Assembly (NCBI GenBank): GCA_963853835.1
Contig: OY970823.1
Coordinates: forward strand, 67,279,845 to 67,343,844
Origin: Calendula officinalis
Taxonomy: Eukaryota; Streptophyta; Magnoliopsida; Asterales; Asteraceae
Direction of reading: 5' to 3'
DNA: 64,000 nt
Part shown: piece after piece, positions 31,426-42,948 of the stretch
How positions within the stretch are numbered: position 1 is the stretch's first letter
Layout: each line of letters opens with the position of its first letter
Translations under genes and position numbers: made by a program
Notes under the pieces: model-generated
Database searches by the model: none
Seen by the model: only the letters and a program-made list of their open reading frames with translations
Told to the model about the DNA's origin: nothing

Positions 31426-33885
31426 ATGGCTAATCCATCTGGAAACGGGACGAATAACAACGATACGGTTGACTCCAGTTACCACGGCGGCAGTTCGGTG
31501 CCGGAGCCGGTGTTGCAGCATAATCCTGGTGTTTCTACTGATTGGACTCCAGATGAACAATCAATTTTGGAAGATGGCCTAGCTCAGTAAGTTTATTTTG
31601 TGTGATTTTTGTTATTCGTTTTGGATGTTTCATGCCTGATGTTGTGAGTATTTCAGGTTTAATTGTGTTTTTTGTAGTGAGAAAATTTGTTTGTATACAG
31701 TGAGTGATTTTCGATCATTGAGAGAAATCATTAGAAACCCTAATGATACATATACAATGAAACCCTAATGATGCATATACAAACCTAACAGAGATAATAC
31801 CCTAATCATTGAGAATTAGTGTTTGTACCATTGAAACTAAACTAGTACTAAAATCGCGACTCAAGACTAAATATAAAGTGAGAGATACAGAATTACAGAC
31901 ACGTTTATTAATGCCTGCAAAGTATTACAATATACCAATGTTATTAACTTATTATGCCATCCGATTCTAATACTGAGATATAACATGTGTTTATGTGTAT
32001 GTATTGGATAAGATTCATATGAATCTAAATTGCAGATCCAACATCGTGTCACATACCTTTGTTTCAAGATTGAACTTTTATATACACACCTTTGTTAGTC
32101 AAACTCATGTATTCTAGTGCAGTTGACTAATATATTCTGGAAAATGACAAAAAAAAATCAGGTACGGATCCGAACCAAACATTATTCACTATGCAAAGAT
32201 TGCTGTCCAATTGCAGAACAAGACTGTGCGGGATGTTGCTTTACGATGCAGATGGATGTTTGTAAGTTTAATTACTTACATTTTCTGTATGTATATATCA
32301 ATCATGCTTAACTTGCTACCTACAAAAACAATGAATATTGCTTAATTTGATTTTACCGAACCATTCCACTTTTTAATTTGATTGTTTGTGTTACTAGAAA
32401 AGGGATATTATTAGCAAAAGAAGGAAAGATGATTTTATCTTGTCAAGGAATATTAAAGAGAGAAAGGTATTTTTTTGCTGTGTGTTTTTATAGATTTATT
32501 TAAAGGAAAATTGAAATTAAAATGAATTTTTTTTGTTTTATTCAGGAAAAAATGAATGAACTATTGGCAAGTACATCTCATTCGGCAACTCAGTCTGGTT
32601 CTTCTTCATATTTTCATGGAGAGGTTGCTAATAGTAAACCCAATGATATAATTCACAGCGGTTAGTTTTTTTTTACCTTTATTTTTTTTACTTTATGCTG
32701 AAAAACTGAAAATATTAAACATTAGATCTTTTATCATGGTCTTGCCATGTGTCAACTTTTTATATATTTATGCATTTTTACATATTCAGGTATATTTTTC
32801 CATTTTATGTTATTGATTAATTGCTGTTATATTGTTTACAGTTCTTATGACTCCAGAAGGACAGCTTCTTAAGGAAAGTGCACAGGCTCTGGAACGGGTC
32901 TCTGCAAATCTTGGAACCCATCAGGTATGGCCTACAGGTCGGGTTTGACCCAAAACACTTTTTTCCTTCTTTATTTATTCATTTTAAAAAAAAAATCTAG
33001 TGTGTTAAATATGATTATATATATCATATCATTCAACAATAATCTAATTTTTTTAATAAAATTATTGAGGAGATTTGTGCATTAATGGTACACTTTGGGT
33101 AACTTATAATCAGTTTGACCTGTTCAACCTGTTTTTTAAACTAGCTTTTGTTTTACCCGTTTGAGGTAAAACATAACCCGAATCGACCCGTTTATGAATA
33201 AATCGGTAGAATTTACAACCTCTATCTTAAAAAATTACACTCAATAATGAATCTGTATCATGAACTGGTGTGTGTTTTAGGGACCTTTTTTGTAAATTAC
33301 TCTTTTTTTGTGGGCCGTGTTGTAACAGGTATTTGAGAATATTAGTCTCCTTTGCCAAGTTCGGGAATGCATCAGAGATGTCTTGAACAAGTAATTTCTC
33401 ATTTCACCTTATGGTTTGACATTTGACATTTGACAATTTTGACCTATTTACTCATGAATGAGAAATGGGTCTAACGAATATATTTTTTTTAGCTAAAAAC
33501 GTATGAGCAATTTTATCTCATTAAAAAACAGGGTGAAAGTTTAATTATAAGAAAATACAGGGATATTTTGTCACTTTTGAACTATTTTTTGGTTGTGAAA
33601 AATTGAACTTTCACTTCTAAATTTGTCACAAAAAAAAAAAAAGAAAAAAGAACTTGCAACTCCTTTTGGGATATTTCTTTTGCTTCTTGGCAATTTTCCC
33701 TATTTGTAATCATATATAATGAATTAAATATTTATAGAAAATTATAAATTAACCCTTTGATTATCGATTGTAGTTTAGATGACACCCCGGAGAAACTGAA
33801 GCAAATGCCACCACTTCCAGAGAAACTGAACGAAGGCCTTCTCAATGAATTAATTCCTCATGCAACATTACAACGGTTGCAATAA
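31426..33885 (+). CDS. SANT/Myb-like DUF3755 family protein, complete seven-exon gene
   Basis: DUF3755 proteins are plant nuclear-type proteins of uncharted function with an N-terminal SANT-like domain. Exons: 31426-31586, 32162-32261, 32398-32466, 32546-32660, 32842-32924, 33329-33390 and 33774-33885. They total 702 nt (233 aa) with consistent phase. The start MANPSGNGTNNND fits the family. The SANT part reads NPGVSTDWTPDEQSILEDGL, AQYGSEPNIIHYAKIAVQLQ and NKTVRDVALRCRWMFKRD across exons 1-3. The middle is Ser-rich (TSHSATQSGSSS). The C-terminal helix region reads LLKESAQALERVSANLGTHQ, VFENISLLCQVRECIRDVLN and MPPLPEKLNEGLLNELIP, as in the family. Length and ends are normal and no defect is seen. 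Confidence 0.9.
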
Positions 33886-34520
33886 TTGTTCTTGCTGGTG
33901 CTATTCGGTAAAAAAATAAGACAAATGAAGTCATCAAGGAATAAATTTACTCCTCAATGGGTATATTTATATGGTTTTCAGTTTTTGAAGATTTGTTTTT
34001 ATTTAGTAAATAAGGAAATAATTAGGTAGCGTTTTAACTTTGGGAGTCATTTAATTAGGGTTTGGTTTCTTAGTTTGAATTTGACATTGTTTTTACCAAA
34101 ATTTGTGTGATTAACATTATTTTTTTAGGGTAATCTTTTGGGGCTCACCAACACCCTGCGGACTTTTGTAAATTAGACCAATTTCAACTGTCACTACAAT
34201 TGTTGTTTCAGTTTTTGTTAACTAATTGTCACGTCATATGACACTTTAATACACCTTCGTTTCATATTTTTGGACCCCACGCATATAAAATATACACATA
34301 AGATACTCACTTTTATTCATGTAGGACCCACATGTTTGTCACTTTCCTCGTCACCAAACCGAAGCGTTGGCGTGCCATCCGAGTTAGTTGACGGAAGGCC
34401 TTCGGTTTGGGAGTGAAATGATGTTTCCTTTGGTAATGGTCTAAAAAATTTTGCAACTAAAAACTAAGCTACAAGTAAACTATAGTGCCTTAATGAGTTA
34501 ATATAGTATATTAATCATAT

Positions 34521-34625
34521 GCTGATGGCCTAATGGTAAGGGCGTTTGAAATGATCTTCTAAAGGTAACGTGTTGATACCTTCCCCACATAAATATTTAC
34601 GAGTTGGTTAGATGAAAGTTCAGAA
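34521..34625 (+). repeat. tRNA-derived SINE relic
   Basis: The start GCTGATGGCCTAATGGTAAG resembles a pol III box A, and GGTAACGTGTTGATACCTTC about 45 bases later resembles box B. The spacing and the following sequence (CCCCACATAAATATTTACGA) fit a tRNA-derived SINE head. Divergence makes the boundaries uncertain. Confidence 0.5.
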
Positions 34626-35814
34626 ACATTTAAGACAATGATTAGGTTGCATACATCTTGAACAAAGCTTGGTAGACTATTGTGAGATGCAATAATTTAC
34701 TTAACTACTCATTTTTATATATATTAAGTAACTTAAAAAATTATAAAAATTTACATACATTTTATTCGTTACTAGAAGTCGATGCAGAGCAACAGGGTCG
34801 CATGCCTCTTTTATTATTCTCCATCTTTCCTCTTTTGTTGGACTCTGCCTTTTCTTTTATAATTATTGCATAAACCTTTTTTTATATATTAATTACTAAA
34901 ATCTGGATTTATCCTTGTTTTCTTGATTTTATAAAGTTTCCTTATCGTAAAAATCGAGATCTACAAGTAGTAATAAGTAATAACATCATCTGCTCTTTTT
35001 ATACACTAAGTTAACAATGAAGTTTCTTTCACATTATCAAATAACCTTCTTATAAATGTATAACTCTTGTTACCATTTATACTTCAAATTTTGTCGCATC
35101 AGCGTTATGTCAGCCGGCACTTCAATTGACGTTCAACTGACATATCTAAAAATAATAGATCTTCACTTCAGTTTTTTGGGCTTTACACATCATAAAATAC
35201 TCACACACAAAATATTAATAACCATATAACCCACATTTATGTCTCTTCTTCCTTTGTCGACATACTAATTAATGGTAAACAACTGACGGAGGTATGCCAA
35301 CAGTGTCAGTTTTTTAAAGGCAAACTTAACCATTGGAAACCGTCTAATAAGATTGATGATAATGTTTATACTCTTGTCTAATCTATGAAACACTTAACGG
35401 GGTTAATTTGTACATATAGAATGATATGTAACATAATTTCAACGCAAATTTTATATGTACATACCTTTTGTATCCGTATCACTTTTTGGTGTCGATATAC
35501 CTCTATTTCCACTTTCCACACTCGAAGTCGTGACTTTTAGACATTGTAATCTGTATGCGCACGAAACGATGAAATTTGTATTAAATTAAGCCCACACGGC
35601 CGTACCCATGCAGCTGCAATTACTAGAAAGTCTTGAAACATCAAAATTGTATTCTCTTCTTTTTGGTGAAAATTTAAGTATTATACAGTATATATTAACT
35701 TTTTCATAATTAACATTTCTATACGTAATGAGAATTTCTAATCAATTGTGCAATATGTATAATATCTAAGAACTCTTTATAAAAGGTATTTTTTTGAAAG
35801 GTATTTTTTAAAAA

Positions 35815-35935
35815 AGGTATACCTTTTTTATAACGGGCTCCTCGGATGTTCGAATTTTGCTCATCATGTACACGATCATCTGGTAAATGTTTACGTATAT
35901 AATGGATCGAATTGTTGATCTCTAGTAAATCTTTC
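35815..35935 (+). repeat. SINE-like dispersed repeat (TATAACGGGCTCCCCGG family), copy 2
   Basis: The core TATAACGGGCTCCTCGGATG is followed by TTTTGCTCATCATGTACACG, parallel to the copy at 6592-6700. It continues to TAGTAAATCTTTCTAGCG. No coding content. Confidence 0.45.
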
Positions 35936-36489
35936 TAGCGTTCTTACTACCAGGCATCACATGGTGGTTCAATGTTTGTTTGTTTGTTTTTTTTTTTTTT
36001 GTTTTTTTTGTAATTTTTGTTATATAAAATAATCATACAACATTGTGAACTAAATTTGTCATCAATATCATTTTTTCGCATCCATCCAAGGGTGAAGTAC
36101 TTGCTTACATAAGAAAGGTAGTGACTCAAAGCACACGTAGCACACGCGTATTGGAATTGAAAAGTAGGACCAAAAAGTCTTTTTATTAGACCTAAAAAGG
36201 CCATTTTCTCTATTCAGTTGCCACTTACAAGATACTCCGTATTAAATATGTAGTGGTCCAAAAGAGACAAGACACACTAACTATATACATCAAAAGGTTA
36301 ATAGTATAGTAGTATTTGGTATTTAGATGCACTATAAAATTGTAAATTCAAGTCAGTGAACAAAAGATGATATAAATTTAGGGCTTATATATGTGTGTTA
36401 ACCATAAAAAAAAACTAACGACATATTTTAACACTTTGGTGGATGCAATAAAAATCATGTTTATTGCGTACTTTAGTAAATATAAAGTA

Positions 36490-36772
36490 CTCGCTTCGTC
36501 CCACAAAAAACTTCTCATTTCACTTGGGCACATGTTTTTAGGAGATAGGTAGTGGTGGGTATTTGGTAATAAATTTGATTAAAATATAGGAATAGTTTAG
36601 AAAGAGAATGATAAATAAAAAAGAAGTAACACAAAGTTAGTGAGAGAAATGATAAATAAAATATAAGTAATATTAATTTATTAAGTAGATCCCTTCAATT
36701 TTCTCAAATGGGAAGTTTTTTGTGGGACAAATATTTTGGATGAAATGGAAAGTTTTTGTGAGACGGAGAGAG
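36490..36772. mobile_element. Stowaway MITE (CTCCGTCCCAC family)
   Basis: The left end CTCGCTTCGTCCCACAAAAA and right end TTTTTGTGAGACGGAGAGAG are inverse and flanked by TA. The interior shares GGGCACATGTTTTTAGGAGA-like sequence with the other family members. It is slightly diverged, so an older copy than those at 10136 and 38955. Confidence 0.8.
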
Positions 36773-36823
36773 TAATATACATTCGTTTTAAGTATCAATA
36801 TTTAATTAAAATGACTTAATATA

Positions 36824-37136
36824 CTTCCTCCGATTCAAAATAAGTGATACACTTTCCTTTTTAGGGTGATTCAAAATAAGTGATACACTTTGAAAAGTTT
36901 CCTTATTTGGCAAAAAAATTGGGACCCACACCCACTAACTATCTACTTTAACAAAGTGAAATGACCCCTTTACCCTTACTTTTTACTTTTAAACATCATT
37001 AACCATACTTTATTCAAAAGGTGTGGGACCCATTCCCCACTAACCATCCAATTAATCTAATTTAACCATCATAATAATCTTTTGCCTCAAAAACCGTAAA
37101 ACCCCAAGTGTATCACTTATTTTGAATCGGAGGAAG
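36824..37136. mobile_element. Stowaway MITE (TTCAAAATAAGTGATACAC family)
   Basis: This 313-bp element has ends CTTCCTCCGATTCAAAATAA and its inverse (TTATTTTGAATCGGAGGAAG), flanked by TA. Four copies of this family lie in the window (also 39624, 41330 and 62094). Confidence 0.88.
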
Positions 37137-37235
37137 TATGAGATAATCGATATAATAAAAAGAAGATATACAAACGAAGTTATTGAACATTGTCTAAATG
37201 AAGAGACGGGGCACTCGATTGACTAAATAATTTTA

Positions 37236-38534
37236 GAGTAAATTACACGAATAGTCCCTATGGTTTGACATATGTTTTGGATTTGGTTCCTAAGTCTCAA
37301 AAATTACACCCGTGATCACTGTGGTTTGCACTTCGTATTGGTTTTGATCCCTAATACTCATTGACGTTAAAATTGACTGTTAAAACTTTTTTAATGACTA
37401 AATTACCCTCTATCTTCCCCATTATCAGCCACCCAGAAAATAAACCCTAATTGACGAAAAAACAATCCTAAATTCCTAATTGATCCAGAAATTACAAATG
37501 CCAAAATTCTATTAACAGCAAAAAGAAAACATTAATTTGTATTTCAATCAAGCCAAATTCAATACGAAGTATTTAACCTTGCCATTTTCAATCAATTTTC
37601 AAATTACTTCAAAAGCAATAACATTAACGATAACATAATCGATGCATCAGTACGATTAAAACACATACAATACAAACCAAATATCTACGTATAGAAAAGT
37701 AAAAAATTCTAAATTATCTATCAATGCATATAACTTGTGCCCTAATCTCGAAAATAACTATATATTCAAAAAAATCCCTAAATTATCTCAATGAACAGAA
37801 GTACATAACCCTTTTTCGACGACTTATTGATTCACAAAACTCCTGATCGGTGTCGATTCAGATAAATCTCTATCCTCAGTAGTCATCTCTTGATTCTTAG
37901 ATTCTGAATTTTGATAGTTGATGTGTCGTTCTTTAAGAACCCGATTTCTAGGGTTCGTATTCCTTGAAAACCCAAAATTCACCTTTATCTCCGCCAACCT
38001 TTGCATCAATGGCGTTGCAACCTCCCACAATTACGTTTCCCGAATGGTTGATGTTTGGATTCGCCGGAGATGACAGACAAATGAGGTGGTCGGTGGTGTA
38101 TCAGGAGAGAGGTGATGGTGGTGTTGAACGAAGGATTTTGAAGTGGTATTTAACGGGGGATTACGAGGTAGTCATGACCAGATATGTGTACGACGGTGGT
38201 GGTCACCAGAAATATGGGTATAATGGAGGTCATTGGAGGTGGTGGTAACTACGTTAGATGAAGATTGCTGCAAATATGGATAATATGGAGACCTGAACTC
38301 GGATCTAAAAACAGAAAAAAGAAATAGGAAAAGAAAAACAAATTCAGAATAAATAAAAATAAAGGGTATTTTGGTCATTTAAAAATATTTAACAGCAAAA
38401 TTTAACGTCTGTTATTATTAGGGAAAAAAACATGACAAGTTTTAAACCACAGGAACCATCCGTCTAATTTCTGAGATTTAAGGATCAAATCCAAAACTTT
38501 TAGCAAACCACATAACTATCCGTGTAATTTACTC
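37236..38534. mobile_element. Mutator-like non-autonomous element with long TIRs and 9-bp TSD
   Basis: This 1,299-bp element has termini GAGTAAATTACACGAATAGT (left) and, inverted, GAGTAAATTACACGGATAGT (right). The inverted similarity continues for roughly 170 bp, with a few indels. It is flanked by identical 9-bp repeats ATAATTTTA at 37227-37235 and 38535-38543. Long TIRs and 9-bp duplications are Mutator hallmarks. The interior (37440-38260) is unrelated to the TIRs and includes an open frame at about 38009-38248 (MALQPPTITFPEWLMFGFAG...) that may be captured host sequence, not identified. No transposase. Confidence 0.88.
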
Positions 38535-38954
38535 ATAATTTTATTTGCTCATAAAATTGCAAATAGAGAGACATAAACAGTGCCCACAACTACATAATTT
38601 AATCTGTTCAGGCTAGAGAGCCCACATGGCCATTAATGTTGACTTTTGCCAAGCAAATTGAGCAATATTGTTCCTTTTCTGGTGTAAAGCGCATTAGAAA
38701 ATCATTAAATAAAGATTAGCCACTAATTAAATTTGTAAATGACCACTAAGCTTTTGTTGTACAAAATCCACTAACCGATGCATATTTGTTTTAAAGCTAT
38801 ATTCAAGAGAGGTTTGTCTAACGCAGTATTATAAAGCATGAAATAAATTTTTTTAACGAATTTAAAGTTACCATTTTTAACAAAGAAAACATTTAATACA
38901 TGTAAAAAATATATCTACTAATGTATAATAAATGTAGTTTTTCAATATATATTA

Positions 38955-39219
38955 CTCCATCCGTCCCACAAAAAACTTCCCATTTGACCTTATATTTTTG
39001 TCCCACAAAAAACTTCTCATTTCATACATTTGATGGGCTCCACATAATAAAATAATATTATTACTAATGACCCCACCATTAACTATCCACTAACCATCTT
39101 TCTCTCTTCAAACCAATCATATATTTTAATCACAATTATTACCATTGGCCTCACCACTAACTATCACCTTAAAACTTGTGCCCAACTCAAATGGGAAGTT
39201 TTTTGTGGGACGGAGGGAG
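38955..39219. mobile_element. Stowaway MITE (CTCCGTCCCAC family)
   Basis: The ends CTCCATCCGTCCCACAAAAA and TTTTTGTGGGACGGAGGGAG are inverse and flanked by TA (39220-39221 on the right). The element is 265 bp, nearly intact and non-coding. Confidence 0.9.
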
Positions 39220-39312
39220 TATAAGTTTACATTCATTTATATATCTTATCTCATATCATTAAAGCATGAGTTAGACTAATATATACGTCAGGTTATTTTA
39301 ATTGTTCAACTG

Positions 39313-40171
39313 TAGGGGTGTAAATGAGCCGAGCCGAGCTCGAGCTCGATTATGTTTGAGCTCGGCTCATTTTAGATTTTGGGAGCTCGAGTTCGGCTCA
39401 TTTAAATTTCGAGTTTTATATGTAAAGCTCGAGCTCGGCTCATTTAGGTTTTCACAAGCTCGGACTCGAATCGATTAGGCTCATTTAAGCTCTTACATAT
39501 ACAAAGTATATAATTCTTTTTTATTTAGTAATATTCAATATATTATTTAAACATTTCATTTTTATACTATAGTATATACATATATATGTATGATACACAT
39601 ACACACATAATTATAAAAATATACTTCCTCCGTATCAAAATAAGTGAATCAATTTAAAGTTTACGTTTTTTGAGGCAAAATAAGGTAATAAGATATTAGT
39701 AAAATTTAATGGGGTAATTAGAATGGATGGGCCCACACCTTTTATTATAATATAGGAAGATGGCAAAAATTAATGGAGCCCACACCTGTAATGATATTTA
39801 AAGAGGGATAAGTAAGGGTATAGGAGTAATTTTATATATAAAAACTTACTAAATAAGGTAAATTATTAAAGTGATTCAGTTATTTTGATACACTCTAAAA
39901 AGGAAAGTGATTCACTTATTTTGATACGGGAGAAGTATAATACGAAGTATATAATTATATTTTTATAATAAATAATATATATTTGCTCGTTTAGGCTCAC
40001 GAGCCTAAACGAGTTCTTTGTCTGAAGCTCGTGCTCGGGCTCGTTTAATAAACGACCTCTAAGTTAAGCTCAAGCTCCGCTCGAACTCATTTAGTTAACT
40101 CAAGCTTTAACCGATCTTTTAACGAGCCGAGCCCAAATAGCTAATGAACAACTCGGCTCATTTCACCCCTA
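39313..40171. mobile_element. hAT-like GAGCTCG element with 8-bp TSD
   Basis: The element starts TAGGGGTGTAAATGAGCCGA and ends CTCGGCTCATTTCACCCCTA (inverse apart from one base). The flanks are TTCAACTG (39305-39312) and TTCAACCG (40172-40179), an 8-bp duplication with one change, as expected for hAT. The interior is rich in GAGCTCG, CTCGGCTC and GCTCGTG words and contains a nested Stowaway at 39624-39935. No transposase. Confidence 0.85.
39624..39935. mobile_element. Stowaway MITE nested in the hAT-like element
   Basis: The ends CTTCCTCCGTATCAAAATAA and TTATTTTGATACGGGAGAAG are inverse and flanked by TA. It sits wholly inside the 39313-40171 element, so it inserted later. Confidence 0.88.
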
Positions 40172-40222
40172 TTCAACCGTTTTATTAAAATTTGACATTC
40201 ACTTATAATGTCATATATAACC

Positions 40223-40330
40223 ACCTAGGGATTACCTAGTGGTACGAGCACCAAAATGAGCTCTAAGAGGTTGACGGGTTTGATTCCTTACCTGTATGCA
40301 TTTATGAAATGGTCAATATTAATGTTCAAA
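40223..40330 (+). repeat. tRNA-derived SINE relic
   Basis: Box-A-like GGGATTACCTAGTGGTACGA and box-B-like GACGGGTTTGATTCC are about 35 bases apart, with tRNA-like order and spacing. The sequence downstream is not tRNA. Ends and target duplication are not resolved. Confidence 0.55.
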
Positions 40331-42948
40331 AACGACCACGAAAATAATTATGCAGTGTACATGAGCAAAACCAGTCACCCGAGGAGTCATATAAGACGGA
40401 GTAACCTTTCTGAAAATGAAAAAGAAATAATATTCATATTAATAACGCCATATATAATATATACGAAGTACAATATAATTTACATAAAATATATAATATT
40501 TGATATTAAGATAATAATCGATCATATCTTTTGATTTGTTTAAATGATTTAGTGATTTCGATTTATAGTGGGTCAAAATATGTACGTACTTTTTTGGACT
40601 CGTTAACTTTCATTATCTGTGTGTATTTGTTAGAATTAGATGCATATATTAGAAACCATGCTTTAATAAGAAAGTTGAAATAATATTGGCCATGAAGAAA
40701 AATGTGGATTTAAATAAACTATTTTTCTCGATCATGTGAAACTAATCTTATTAAAACTAATACTCAATAAAGTTTTCCAAGAATTATTATAAGTATACTA
40801 GATGTATGAAAAAATATTGATGGATTTTGTTTGCATTGATACTATGTTAAATATGCGGAAAATTAATTCAAATGGTGATTAGTAGTGATTAGTAGTGATA
40901 ATGTCTCTTGAATGATTTTTTAGATGTCATGTGTTTGATCATTCTCTGGATAAATATTTACCAATAACTAAGTGAGAGTTCATAGACGGTCACGGTCATG
41001 GATACAATTAGATCACATATAATACGAGCAAAAATGTAGAATATGATCGTTGAATTGAATTAGTTTACAAGATCATTTACTTGATTATTTTACGTAATTC
41101 ATAATATGATATAGTTTCTTATTAAATATTTTTGTTTATGATTTAATATATGTTTTGCCTTAAAGTTTGAAGTAATGATAATGTTGTATTTTCATTATTA
41201 TTTTCTGTTAGGAAAATTAAGTTGAAGCATTGTGGAAGAAGGGTCTTTGACAAAGTTATAGTCTTACGAAATCAAAATTGAGGTGGATATCAATATATGC
41301 AGACACCTCTTGCACAGTTATTTTTTATACTCTGTATCAAAATAAGCGATACATTTGAGAAAATACAGTTTTTGAGTCAAAATATAGAAAAGTAGTTTAA
41401 AAAGGATTAAAGTGGATAGTTAGTGGAAAATATGTCCACTTCTTTTGAAAAAAATGATATTAATAATGTTTAAAAGTAAAAATAAGGGTAAAAGAGTAAT
41501 TTCACTTTATTAAAGTAAATAATTAGTGGAGAAATTGTCCCACTTTTTACTAGATAAGGTAAGTTTTAGAAGTGTATCACTTAATTATTTTGTTTTATCT
41601 CTAAATGGAAGGTGTATCACTTATTTTGATACGGAGGTAGTATTATTTTTATATAAACACCAAACATGGTCAAGTTTCAATTCTATAATTGTATTTTGTT
41701 GAAAACGAAAAATCTTTGACCCATGCCTTTTGACGACTCCCTTCAATTCCCTTTCAAATTTCTAGATGTCTATACATACATGCATCTTATCTTCACAGAA
41801 CGCATCCTTTGAATTTTACTATTTATTTTAGCTTCCAATTTTCAACAAATTTGTATATAAAAGGAAATAAACCGCTTGAAGAAAAATGATTGCTTCTGGG
41901 GGACGTTTACAAAGTTAAACAAGTGATTTTTACATAATTGATGTCGTCTGGTTAAAAGAGACCCGGGTTTATACGTTAATTATATCAACCGATTACCGGT
42001 TGATATATACCTTCTATTCCGGCCAACACTTCCACTGCTGCCGGTAAAATCAATAACTTTCCGGTGAGTTCACCTCCCCTCCTCTTACTGTTATACGGTT
42101 GCCGGTCACTCAAGAACACCTTATTTTCAGATTACGTATAGCGATTTTTCAAATTATTTTAACACACTTTGCATGACTTTTGACAATAAGTTCCATTTTA
42201 ACTTGACCGGTTTTGTGTTAAGTATTAAAGTTTTTCATTTCAAATGGACAGAAATCGACTTATCCCTGTTCCGTCACTAGATGATTTTTTACATAATTAA
42301 CCTACATCGAGTCTTTTACTTTGATATGAATCATGTAATTTTCTAGCTATTTGCTAGTTTTTATATATAACCTTCATAACATAATAAGTCATACATTGTA
42401 GATTTTGAGTCAAAAAATTATAATGGGTTTAGATGGATTAAAGTGAAAATTAATGAAGGATGTGTTTCATTCCTTTTAAATAAAATAAAATTAATCAAGT
42501 TTAAAAATAAAAGTAAAGGTAAAATTATCATTTCAGTTTGCATTTTAAAAAAATATGAATCGAATAAATTTGATTATGAAATAATAACGAAGAAAGGATG
42601 TGACGTTGTTAATTATTACGGGTTGTTCTTCTATATGAACTTTGATATAATTTGATCATATTGAATAAAAAGTTTTATAAAGTGTCTTTTAAATAAAGTA
42701 AAATGATTTTCACATCACATAAATTGCTTCAAACACTATAGTATACATATGTTACAACAAATTATTCAACAAATGAAAACAATAATCGTGATGTTTGAAA
42801 TCATTTATGTGGTGATAAAAACTACATAAAAGAATCCAATATCTTTGTAGCGTGAGTACTTTCCTTAGACTAAAATATAATTTTACTTTTAAAAAGACAT
42901 GATTTCATATTTTAAGGGATATGGATGTTACAAAAATGCAGGACAAAA
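40331..42948. other. Intergenic region upstream of the membrane-protein gene
   Basis: This is AT-rich DNA with no recognised gene. It holds one Stowaway MITE (41330-41641). 41700-42120 is less AT-rich, with a palindromic ATCAACCGATTACCGGTTGAT at 41985-42005, but no coding signal. 42700-42948 is the likely promoter region of the following gene. Confidence 0.45.
41330..41641. mobile_element. Stowaway MITE (AAAATAAGTGATACAC family)
   Basis: The left end CTCTGTATCAAAATAAGCGA and right end TATTTTGATACGGAGGTAG are inverse with small changes and flanked by TA. The interior 'ttttgagtcaaaatatag...aaagtaaataattagtgg' matches the other copies. Confidence 0.82.

Larger units (their letters stand above)
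33886..36489. other. Intergenic region with SINE-like relics
   Basis: 33886-34130 is probably 3' UTR and downstream sequence of the DUF3755 gene. Beyond it the DNA is AT-rich without a recognised gene. It includes SINE-like sequences (34521-34625, 35815-35935) and a T-rich tract at 35975-36010 preceded by four GTTT units. Confidence 0.45.
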
